A stretch of 64,000 nt of DNA from Ensifer adhaerens (GTDB lineage: Bacteria > Pseudomonadota > Alphaproteobacteria > Rhizobiales > Rhizobiaceae), in contig NZ_LAZS01000001.1 of assembly GCF_002007205.1 (NCBI RefSeq), positions 1 to 64,000 on the forward strand. Reading direction: 5' to 3'. Below are positions 1 through 7,601 of the stretch, piece by piece. The notes beneath the pieces are model-generated. The model was not told where the DNA came from, searched no databases, and saw nothing but the letters and a program-made list of their open reading frames with translations. The position numbers were made by a program, and so were the translations under genes. Position 1 is the first letter of the stretch, and the number at the start of each line of letters is the position of its first letter.

Positions 1-334
1 TAACGCGGCGAGCGAACTTTCGCTGCCGATCGGGCCTTCACATATTCACCGGCTAAACCCGCAGCATGCCGATCTCGTTGACCGCAGCCGAGCTCCGTTT
101 CGTATCCGAGTGCGCCCCTTGTATTTCGCCCTGCGCCTCGCGCCGTCGGAACCACATGGCCTTCCGCCGGATTGAACCATCTCCTCGGTTTCCGCTGCAA
201 TCTTCGCGCGGAAAGACGGGCCAGACAGATCCTTTTAGTTGCTAAATTTCTTTATTTGCTTTCTCAAATAGTCGTCTCTGCACCGGCGGCGGGGTGGCAG
301 GACAACCGTCTGAATTCAACGCGACAGAAGTTTG
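1..334. other. Non-coding leader upstream of the LytS-type kinase
   Basis: I see no convincing gene here. The last 110 bases become AT-rich around 230-275, which fits a promoter region for the kinase that starts at 335. The end of a gene lying further left cannot be excluded, but no reading frame with recognisable protein features enters from the left edge. Confidence 0.5.
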
Positions 335-1417
335 ATGAAGCACATCACCATTCCCACCGACAGCTTCCTGGATGGCAACCGCTTTCGCGCGGTCACCCTA
401 CGCCTGGCATTGATTTATGCGGCGGCCGAATTCCTGATCAGCAGTCCGATCTGGCTCACGATCGGGGACAATCCGCTGAAACCCTTTATCGGCAAGCTTG
501 TGCTTGAGGCGATCTTCGTCCTCGTCGCCATTCTCTTTGCGCAACTGCTCAGCCGGATGCGGCGGCAGAGCTATGGCCGGCAAATCGCGGCGTGCCTGTT
601 GCTGTCGCTGGTCAGCTCTCTCGGCATGTCGTTGCTCGACGCTTATCTCTACAGCCTGATCATGTTGCCCGTCGTCGTGCCGTTCAATATCATGGATTAC
701 GCCTATGCGGTCTGCTATCGCATGTCGATCTTCTTCGGCTGGTCGTTTCTCTTCGTGGCGCTGCTCAACCACATGGACGTGCGCGACCGCGACCTGAAAC
801 TGATCGCCTCGCGAGAGGAAGCGCTTGCGGCGCAAATGCGGGCGCTGCAATACCAGATCAATCCGCATTTCCTCTTCAACACGCTCAACTCCATCACCGG
901 CCTGGTCGAAGAAGGAGCGTCCGAGCGGGCGGAACGGATGATCATGTCGCTCTCCGGTTTCCTGCGCTCGACGCTGCAGCTCGACCCGATGCGCGAGCTC
1001 AGGCTTGCTGACGAGATGGCGCTGCAGAAAGAATATCTCGATATCGAGAAGGAGCGGTTTTCGGACCGGATGCTCGTTCGGATAGACATTCCCGGCGAAC
1101 TCGAGGATGCGAAGGTTCCAAGCCTGATCTTGCAGCCTTTGGTCGAAAACGCGATCAAACACGGCGTCGGGCGCTCCTCCGGCAATGTCGAAATCCTGAT
1201 CCGCGCGGCAAGGATCGGGGATAGGCTCAGCCTGATCGTCGAAAACGATGTTGCCGCAGCCGGTGCTGCGGGGGCGGCGCCGGGGCTCGGCATCGGCCTT
1301 GCCAATGTCGCCCACCGTGTCAGGACCCATTTCCCGGAGGGAGCCTCGCTGACAGCGGGCCCGATCGAGCCGCGCAAATTCCGGGTCTCGCTCGATATGC
1401 CCTTGATACTTGCTTGA
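335..1417 (+). CDS. LytS/YehU-type sensor histidine kinase
   Basis: Membrane sensor kinase of the LytS/YehU class (His_kinase family, PF06580), which normally phosphorylates a LytTR-type response regulator. Four to five hydrophobic segments occupy about residues 20-145. They are followed by the H-box NPHFLFNTLN with His178, the N-box LVENAIKHG with Asn272, and a G-box GLGIGLAN near 317-324, so the kinase looks intact at 360 aa. ATG 335 is preferred to an in-frame TTG at 332. No LytTR regulator is present downstream; the next gene is on the opposite strand, so the partner is outside the window or elsewhere. The inducing signal is unknown. Confidence 0.88.
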   Translation: MKHITIPTDSFLDGNRFRAVTLRLALIYAAAEFLISSPIWLTIGDNPLKPFIGKLVLEAIFVLVAILFAQLLSRMRRQSYGRQIAACLLLSLVSSLGMSLLDAYLYSLIMLPVVVPFNIMDYAYAVCYRMSIFFGWSFLFVALLNHMDVRDRDLKLIASREEALAAQMRALQYQINPHFLFNTLNSITGLVEEGASERAERMIMSLSGFLRSTLQLDPMRELRLADEMALQKEYLDIEKERFSDRMLVRIDIPGELEDAKVPSLILQPLVENAIKHGVGRSSGNVEILIRAARIGDRLSLIVENDVAAAGAAGAAPGLGIGLANVAHRVRTHFPEGASLTAGPIEPRKFRVSLDMPLILA

Positions 1418-1444
1418 GGCAGGGGAAGCGGCTGACGGCCGGAC

Positions 1445-1550
1445 GAGAGCATCCTGCCTTCACGTGGAATCACTTACGGGCGGAAAGATGCTCTCGAATC
1501 AAAGTGCTAGAGCGTCCTTTGTGCGTTCGGAAGAACCCACGGCGCTCCAG
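1445..1550. repeat. Palindromic intergenic repeat, copy A (two units)
   Basis: GAGAGCATC (1445-1453) pairs perfectly with GATGCTCTC (1487-1495). A second unit follows at 1507-1550, starting CTAGAGCG and ending CGCTCCAG. The interior of the second unit (TCCTTTGTGCGTTC, a short spacer, then GAAC and CGGCGCTC) is shared with the repeat at 44262-44303. It lies between the kinase and the convergent DUF2950 gene. Confidence 0.7.
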
Positions 1551-1621
1551 TCGGCGAGCCAATTGCTTGACGCCGCCCGATCGGGCGGCGCTGTCGTTCA
1601 TGCCGGCCGTGGCAATCCTCG

Positions 1622-2662
1622 TCAATCGTCGACGACGGCCCATTTGTCGTCGGGATCGAAGCGGTCGATGAACGGCACGATCGCTTCGGTGCTCGGCCCG
1701 AGATCGCGCTCGTAGACGATGCCTTGCTGGTTGACGACGAAGGTCTTCACGCCCGTTTCCGCATAGGTGACCGGCCAGGCGATCAGGGCAAAGCCGCCGA
1801 TCATGTTGTCGTTGATCACATAGTCGTAGCGGCCGCCGGCGATGTTGTCGCCCTGTGACGTCAGGATGCGGAAGCGGTAGCCGAAATAACCTTCGCCGGC
1901 CTTGGCCTTTTCCAGGGCCGCTTCGCTGATCGCGTCGCCGACCGGGCTTTCGCCGTCGCCCTGATCGGCCGGCCAGTAGAGGCCGTCGGTCTGGCCGGGC
2001 GTGCTGATCAGCTTCTGGGCATATTCGAGCACGCCGTCGGAGTCGCGATCCTCAGAGGCGTATTCCTTCTGGGCATCGACATAGGCTTCGACCGTGTCGA
2101 TCGCCTGCAACTCGTTCTCACCGACGCGACGATTGACGATCTCCTCCAGCCCGACATAGGTATCGAAGGCCCATTTGCCGTCATCGCCTTTGGTGAGCGG
2201 GAAGGGCAAGGGCCAGAGCCGGTCGCCTATCTGCAGGATCTTGCGACCCTCCAGATCGCGAACGACGACATTGCGGGCTGCGCCTTCGCGGATAAGAGCG
2301 AACGTATCCTTCACCCCTTCGCTGTCTTTCAGCTTCTCGGCATTCAGCCCCAAAAGCTTGGCCAGGCCGTCGAAATCATCCGCGGCAAGCTTTGCCTTGA
2401 ATTCATCGATGGCTTTCGCCGGATCGTCGAAAACCGGCGGATCCTCGGCAGCAGCATAGACATCGAGGCCACCCACCATCTGGTCCGCCGGTGGCTGATC
2501 TGCCGCCGGTTGATCTCCGGCAGGCTGATCTCCGGCCGGTTGATCGCCAGCAGGTTTATCTGCTGGCGGCTTGTCCTGGGAATAGGCGGAGCCGATCGGC
2601 GTCGCTACCAGAACCAGCGCCATCGCTGATCCCAGGAGAAGGGAATTGAAGAGCTTTGTCAT
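1622..2662 (-). CDS. DUF2950 family secreted protein
   Basis: 346 aa. An N-terminal signal peptide (about residues 1-28, ending SAYSQ) is followed by a low-complexity spacer made of five or six copies of an (A)DQPAG-like pentapeptide. The mature domain from about residue 70 matches my memory of DUF2950 (PF11453), with features such as YFGYRFRILTSQG and a GG-rich YDYVINDNMIGGFALIAWP segment. Function is unknown and a periplasmic location is inferred. It lies 21 bases downstream of the DUF3300 gene on the same strand, and these two families are often neighbours, so they probably form an operon. Confidence 0.85.
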   Translation of the reverse strand: MTKLFNSLLLGSAMALVLVATPIGSAYSQDKPPADKPAGDQPAGDQPAGDQPAADQPPADQMVGGLDVYAAAEDPPVFDDPAKAIDEFKAKLAADDFDGLAKLLGLNAEKLKDSEGVKDTFALIREGAARNVVVRDLEGRKILQIGDRLWPLPFPLTKGDDGKWAFDTYVGLEEIVNRRVGENELQAIDTVEAYVDAQKEYASEDRDSDGVLEYAQKLISTPGQTDGLYWPADQGDGESPVGDAISEAALEKAKAGEGYFGYRFRILTSQGDNIAGGRYDYVINDNMIGGFALIAWPVTYAETGVKTFVVNQQGIVYERDLGPSTEAIVPFIDRFDPDDKWAVVDD

Positions 2663-2683
2663 GGTCGTTCTCCTGTGATCCGA

Positions 2684-4066
2684 TCAACGTCTGCGGCCGC
2701 CACCGCCGCCGCGCCCGCCGCCGCCACGGTGCATCTGCGGCCGGCCGCCACCACGGCTCATCTGCGGGCGCCCGCCGCCACGATGGCCGCCGCCCAGGCT
2801 CTGGCCGCCACGACGCGACGAAGCGACCTCGCGCCGTCCGGAATTGACATTGCCAAGGCCCGATGGCTTCTTTGGCCGGTTCTGCGCCTTAGCCGCCATC
2901 TTCTTCTTGCCGCCGCTGCGGTTGACCTGGGAAGGCTTGTTGCCGCCGGCGCGATTGATGCTTGGCTTTCCATCACCGGCGCGCGCCTTGGCGATCGCCT
3001 GCCCGCCTCCACCGCCGCCGGGACGGGCGGCCGGTCTCTGCTGCGCCTTCAGCCCTTCGAGCGTGCTCTTGCGCACGTCCCTGATCTGGCCGGCGCCACC
3101 ACCACCGGGCCGCGCGTTCGGTCGGTCGCGATTGATCTCGGCGGCGCGGTTGCGCAGGTTGTTGTTGCCGTTCGCCTTGATGTTGTTCTTGATGCTGTTA
3201 CGGTCGAATTTCTGGAGTTGATCGCGGTCAAACTTGATCTTGCTGCGATCGACATTCTTCCAGTCGACGTCATTCCACTTGATCTTGCCGTTGATGTTGT
3301 TGAAGCAGTTGTCGCAGTCGATATCGATGTCGCCGCCGTTCCAGCCGCCTCCCCAGACACCCCAGTCATCCCAGTCGACGATCGCGGCAAAGGCGGCACC
3401 CGTGACAGCGCCGGCGAAGAAGGCGGCACCGGGATACCAGTAGGCCGGATAGGGCTCTTCATAGTAGCCGATCGGGGCCGGCGCATAGTTCGGCTCGTAG
3501 AGCATCTCGGGCGGATACTGCGGCACATAGATCGTTTCCGGGTTTGCCGCCTGGATGACGACATTGTCGCCCTCCTGGACCACCTTTACCTTGTCGTCGG
3601 TCTTGATGATGTTCTTGGCGACCGCCTCGTCGCGCAGTTGCTGGATGGCCATCAGCACGTCTTTCTGCTGATTGGCGATGGCGTCGCCGAAGGACTGGGT
3701 CCATTCCAGATCCTCGCTCATCATCTTGACGATCTGGGGATAGTTCAGCAGCGAAATGACGCTGCCGTCCCAGTCGTCTTTCGGTTTCATGTCGGGTTTC
3801 TTCTCGCGGGCCTCCAGGAACCGCTCCGCCTCGACGATCTGCAGAGGATAGAGCGCGGCGGCGGAAATGAGCGCCACCAACTCGTCCGGGTAAAGTGCGA
3901 TGCGCGCCACCAGGACCTCGAGCTCGTCCTCGTCGAGCGGCTCGGGAGCCGCCTGTTCCTGAGCGGCCGGCGCCGTTGCGGTCTGCTGTGCAAAAACCGC
4001 CGTGACGGGTGTCGTTATCAAAACCGCGATTGCGCTGCCGAGCGCGATGATCGTTTTTTTGACCAT
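2684..4066 (-). CDS. DUF3300 family secreted protein with Arg/Gly-rich tail
   Basis: 460 aa with a signal peptide (residues 1-26, ending VFAQ). The DUF3300 (PF11737) core spans about 45-220, with IALYPDELVALISAAALYPLQIVEAERF and YVPQYPPEMLYEPNYAP as recognisable segments. A Gly/Trp/Asp-rich linker, an Asn/Arg/Asp-rich region and a strongly basic RGG-rich C-terminus (about 395-460) follow. The acidic middle and basic tail suggest binding to an anionic partner such as peptidoglycan or polysaccharide, which is inference. It is first in an apparent operon with the DUF2950 gene. The extreme composition of the 3' end is a property of this protein family, not an assembly fault. Confidence 0.85.
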   Translation of the reverse strand: MVKKTIIALGSAIAVLITTPVTAVFAQQTATAPAAQEQAAPEPLDEDELEVLVARIALYPDELVALISAAALYPLQIVEAERFLEAREKKPDMKPKDDWDGSVISLLNYPQIVKMMSEDLEWTQSFGDAIANQQKDVLMAIQQLRDEAVAKNIIKTDDKVKVVQEGDNVVIQAANPETIYVPQYPPEMLYEPNYAPAPIGYYEEPYPAYWYPGAAFFAGAVTGAAFAAIVDWDDWGVWGGGWNGGDIDIDCDNCFNNINGKIKWNDVDWKNVDRSKIKFDRDQLQKFDRNSIKNNIKANGNNNLRNRAAEINRDRPNARPGGGGAGQIRDVRKSTLEGLKAQQRPAARPGGGGGGQAIAKARAGDGKPSINRAGGNKPSQVNRSGGKKKMAAKAQNRPKKPSGLGNVNSGRREVASSRRGGQSLGGGHRGGGRPQMSRGGGRPQMHRGGGGRGGGGGRRR

Positions 4067-4380
4067 CTATCCAGCCTCCCTCGTGTACTGCCTGGCGGTG
4101 GCGCGGGCGCTTGAATGCGCGCGGGACAGCCCCCTGTCGACGCTTCTTGATATTGCTATGGCAACCTGATCGCGCGGCAATCCCTTATCCCGCCGCCGTC
4201 AGTCATTGGAATCACTAGAGGAGGCCAGCGGATCGGGAAGCCCGGCTGGCGTATGCTACTGTATGTTACTGCCCCGCGGTTGCCGTCGGCGTGCCATCCA
4301 CGTGACGGTAGAAATGCCTGCAAGGTGCCTGGCGCTCAGGGCTGCAGTTGTCGGCGGTTCGTGGAAGGGAAGGGGCTAAG
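4067..4380. promoter_or_regulatory. Divergent promoter region (DUF3300 / AI-2E permease)
   Basis: 314 bases separating two divergent genes, with no plausible coding sequence. It contains a tandem imperfect duplication GTATGCTACT / GTATGTTACT at about 4252-4271 and a strong purine-rich ribosome-binding segment (AAGGGAAGGGG) just ahead of ATG 4381. No sigma factor box can be assigned with confidence. Confidence 0.45.
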
Positions 4381-5532
4381 ATGTACGAGGATCCTTCCCG
4401 AACGAATGTGATCCGTGACGGGTCGACCGGATCGCCCTCCATCGAGGCGAAGATCACGGATATTGCCAGGATCGGCATCGTCGGACTTCTGGCCTATTGG
4501 TCGCTTACGCTGATCGCGCCTTTCGCGATCATTCTGATATGGGCGGCAATCCTTGCGGTGGCGCTCTTTCCGGCCTACGCCCGGCTTGGGCGCCTGCTCG
4601 GCTCGCGGCGCCTCGCCGCTTTCCTGATTACGCTGACGTGCCTTGCCGTCATCGTCGCCCCCTTGACCGCCCTCGCGATCAGTTTTGCCGAAGGGCTGCA
4701 GGCGTTGCTCGCAAGGCTTGCCGACGGTTCGCTGCGCGTACCGGCCCCGCCGGAATTCATCCGGGAGTTGCCGATCGTCGGCGAGCGCATCCATACGGCC
4801 TGGAGCATGGCGTCGGGCAACATCGAAGCTCTCCTGAGCAAACTCGAGCCCTCGCTCATGCAGGCAGGCAGCAAGGTGCTCGGCAAGGTCGCGAGCGTCG
4901 GCGCCGAGGTCTTAAGTTTCGTGGTCTCGGTGTTGATCGCAGGTTTTCTGTTTGGCTCCGCGGAACGGCTGGCGGAAATGGCGCAGCGTTTTGCCGGCAG
5001 GATCGGCGGCCAGCGTGGCATCGGTTTCCTCAAGCTCGCGACCGCGACGATCCGCAACGTGGCGCGCGGCGTCATCGGTGTGGCGCTCTTGCAGGCGTTT
5101 CTGTGCGGGTTGGTGCTCAGCCTGTTCGATGTTCCGGCTCCCGGTGCAATCGCCTTCGTCGTGCTCGTTCTCTGCATCATTCAGATCGGTCCCGCGCTGG
5201 TGTTGCTGCCCGTGATGATCTGGGCCTGGGCTACTATGGACTTCGGCTCGGCGCTGCTGCTCACGATTCTGTTGATCCCGCTTTTCGTCATCGACAATGT
5301 GATGAAGCCGATCCTGGTGGCGCGCGGGCTGTCGACGCCGACGCTGGTCATCCTGCTCGGCGTGCTTGGCGGCACGCTGTCCTATGGCCTGATCGGCCTC
5401 TTTCTCGGGCCGATCGTGCTGAGTGTCGTGCATGATCTGCTGATGGTCTGGGCGCGCTCGGATGCGGCGCCGGAAAAGGTCGCGCCCGATCCCTCGGACC
5501 GCGACCCCGAGCTTGAACCCGGCAATATCTGA
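4381..5532 (+). CDS. AI-2E family transporter (PerM/TqsA-like permease)
   Basis: 383 aa polytopic inner-membrane protein of the AI-2E transporter family (PF01594). Hydrophobic pairs lie near residues 20-45 and 60-85. A soluble central section follows (about 95-180), then a second cluster of segments including the family-typical region around VIDNVMKPILVARGLSTP and a final GLIGLFLGPIVLSVVHDLL helix. Members export small molecules or act as Na+/H+ antiporters, and the substrate cannot be read from the sequence. ATG 4381 is chosen over an in-frame TTG at 4348 because of the strong Shine-Dalgarno segment just upstream. No luxS is visible, so an AI-2 role is doubtful. Confidence 0.85.
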   Translation: MYEDPSRTNVIRDGSTGSPSIEAKITDIARIGIVGLLAYWSLTLIAPFAIILIWAAILAVALFPAYARLGRLLGSRRLAAFLITLTCLAVIVAPLTALAISFAEGLQALLARLADGSLRVPAPPEFIRELPIVGERIHTAWSMASGNIEALLSKLEPSLMQAGSKVLGKVASVGAEVLSFVVSVLIAGFLFGSAERLAEMAQRFAGRIGGQRGIGFLKLATATIRNVARGVIGVALLQAFLCGLVLSLFDVPAPGAIAFVVLVLCIIQIGPALVLLPVMIWAWATMDFGSALLLTILLIPLFVIDNVMKPILVARGLSTPTLVILLGVLGGTLSYGLIGLFLGPIVLSVVHDLLMVWARSDAAPEKVAPDPSDRDPELEPGNI

Positions 5533-7302
5533 TCAGCGTATCGCGCTGCCGGCACCTGCCTGTTGATACTCCGCCTCGGGCACGGAAACGCCGGCGGCGC
5601 GCAGACCGTCGAGCAGACGGTGCTGATCTTCGGGACGGCGAAACTGAAAGGCAATCACCTGTCCGAGATCACCGAGGATGGCCGGGGCGTTGGCTTCCAA
5701 CCACCTTCGCTCTTCTTGCGCCTGGTCTATCTTGCCGAGCTTGCCCAGAATCGCAAGCAGGAGGACCCGGTCGGCCGGGCCGGCGCCCGCATTGGCAAGG
5801 CGCACCCATCGCTCGGCGGCGACATAGTCGCCTCCGAAATAGGCGCAGGTTGCCAACGCCACCTCGAAAGCGCCGGTCTGGCCGAGGTTGTGCGCGGTGG
5901 CATCCGACAGGAGTTTGCAGCCCGTTTCCCATTGGCCCGAAAGCGCGAGCCGGAGACCGTATGCGGCGGCAAGCTCAGTGTCGTTGGGATTGAGGGCACG
6001 CGCGCGGGCGCCGACGGCCAAGGCCGCATCGACGTCACCGCGACCGAAGAACACCAGCATCTGCGCCTCGAGGGCGCGCACGTCGAGGGGGGCGAGTTCA
6101 ACGGCGCGCGCCGCTGCTTCGCCTGCCTGCTCCAGCACGTCCGACGATGTCGAAGGGGCGAAGCGATTACGAAGCGCATCGACATAGCTCATCGACAGAA
6201 GCGCCCAGGCGGTCGCGTAAGTCGGGAATCGCCGAGTCGCGCGCTGCAGGCAGTCCTGGACGGCGCGACGCGACTGCGGATCGGCGTCGCCGCGGCGGTC
6301 GTAGTAGGTGAGCGTGCAGGCATAGGCCTGCCACTCCTCAGGGACGGAGCGCCTGAGCTCGGCTGAGCTTGCCTGGGAGACGGCGCCATAGGGCTCCGCC
6401 ACTGCGCTCGATATCGCGGCCGCAGTCCTGGCCTGCAGATCGATGGTCTCTCCGGATTGCAGTCGTTCGTCGTAGGTGTTCGCCCAGACCACGGACCCGT
6501 CGGATCGCTGAACGAGCCTCACGACCAGCCGCAGCCGCTCGCCCTCAAACCTTACCCGACCCTCCAGCGCATAGGCGCGATCGCCGGGTTTCCGCAACGG
6601 ATCGTCGCGGGTGACCGGGACGATCTCCTTGAACCTGGCAAGGTTGCCGACGACTTCGTCCGTCAGCCCCCGCGCCATCATCGCCGACTGCCGGGTTCCC
6701 GACAGGTCCTCGAAAGGCGTGACGATCAGCTTCGGGATGTTCGGCCCGTCGGAACCGCCCGTCGCTGCGTTGCTGCCCGGAAAAAGCAGAAAACCTGCCG
6801 ACAGCCCGGCAAGGCCGCAGGCGAGTGCCGCGGCCCCGAGCATGATGGGGCGGCGATAACGCCGGTTGATCGGCAATGCCTGCGACGGTGTTGCGCTTGC
6901 CTTGTCGGTTGCGGGGTGCCTGTCGGCCCGCCTTTCGAAGGTTGGCACATAGGCGCCCTTCGGCATCCTGATCACGATCGGATCGTTGCGGCCGGCGACG
7001 AGGTAATAGCGTTCGAGCGCCCGTCGAATGCGGCCCGCCTCGATCCGAACGGCCGGATCCGTCTGCGGGTCGAAGGAGGAATCCCGACCGAAAACCTCGG
7101 TGGCGATGGAATAGGCCTTGATGCGTTCGCCGCGGCCGGCCAGCGTTTCCTCAACGACATAGGCGAGGAACTTGCGGTCGCGGTCCGGAGCGTCGAACTC
7201 GGCGCTCAGGCGAATGCGCTCGAGTTGTGCCAGAACGTCCGCGCTGCTGGGCGGAGATGTGGTCGGCTCGACGCCGACAGCCTGCTGTTCCCCGATGGTC
7301 AT
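5533..7302 (-). CDS. DNA-binding-like/TolB-like/TPR protein (rhizobial CyaG-like family, no cyclase domain)
   Basis: 589 aa. Residues about 20-115 form the rhizobial N-terminal module with SFDPQTDPAVRIEAGRIRRALERYY, resembling the winged-helix/adenylate cyclase-associated N-termini. A single transmembrane helix lies near 150-170. Next comes a TolB-like segment (VTPFEDLSG ... GLTDEVVGNLARF) and a C-terminal half of TPR-like helical repeats. No class III cyclase catalytic domain is present, although homologues are often labelled adenylate cyclase. ATG 7302 is preferred to a frame extending to 7539, whose extra N-terminus is low-quality and Arg/Ser-rich. A regulatory or scaffold role at the membrane is inferred. 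Confidence 0.75.
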   Translation of the reverse strand: MTIGEQQAVGVEPTTSPPSSADVLAQLERIRLSAEFDAPDRDRKFLAYVVEETLAGRGERIKAYSIATEVFGRDSSFDPQTDPAVRIEAGRIRRALERYYLVAGRNDPIVIRMPKGAYVPTFERRADRHPATDKASATPSQALPINRRYRRPIMLGAAALACGLAGLSAGFLLFPGSNAATGGSDGPNIPKLIVTPFEDLSGTRQSAMMARGLTDEVVGNLARFKEIVPVTRDDPLRKPGDRAYALEGRVRFEGERLRLVVRLVQRSDGSVVWANTYDERLQSGETIDLQARTAAAISSAVAEPYGAVSQASSAELRRSVPEEWQAYACTLTYYDRRGDADPQSRRAVQDCLQRATRRFPTYATAWALLSMSYVDALRNRFAPSTSSDVLEQAGEAAARAVELAPLDVRALEAQMLVFFGRGDVDAALAVGARARALNPNDTELAAAYGLRLALSGQWETGCKLLSDATAHNLGQTGAFEVALATCAYFGGDYVAAERWVRLANAGAGPADRVLLLAILGKLGKIDQAQEERRWLEANAPAILGDLGQVIAFQFRRPEDQHRLLDGLRAAGVSVPEAEYQQAGAGSAIR

Positions 7303-7601
7303 CAGGCGCCTCCAATGGGCACAATGTGAGATTGTATCCGGCGGCAGTGTAAACTCCTGTATCCTACGCACCTGTCCGCCCGGAGTGCAACATCTATTCG
7401 CGCGTCGCCTTTGACGCATTGCTTGGCGACGAAGGCGTGCGGGGGACTGCGTCGAAGGCTTTGAAAAAGCGGAGCTTGAGCGCGCTTTTCTTTCGCGGGC
7501 ATCATCTATCGGCGCCGAGCAGGAGACCAGGGGGCGCACTCCAGTCGGTCGACGCCCCCTCCGTCGTCTGCCGCACGCAATTGCGGCAAGCGAAGCGGCC
7601 T

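Noticed and set aside
2491-2580. Short tandem DNA repeat as a possible CRISPR-like array
   Set aside because: It encodes the DQPAG pentapeptide spacer of the DUF2950 protein in frame; there are no spacers or cas genes.
4381-5532. Quorum-sensing AI-2 exporter
   Set aside because: The family name is broad and no luxS or lsr gene is present, so only a general permease call is made.
5533-7302. Adenylate cyclase label for the TolB/TPR protein
   Set aside because: No class III cyclase catalytic domain or its metal-binding aspartates can be seen.
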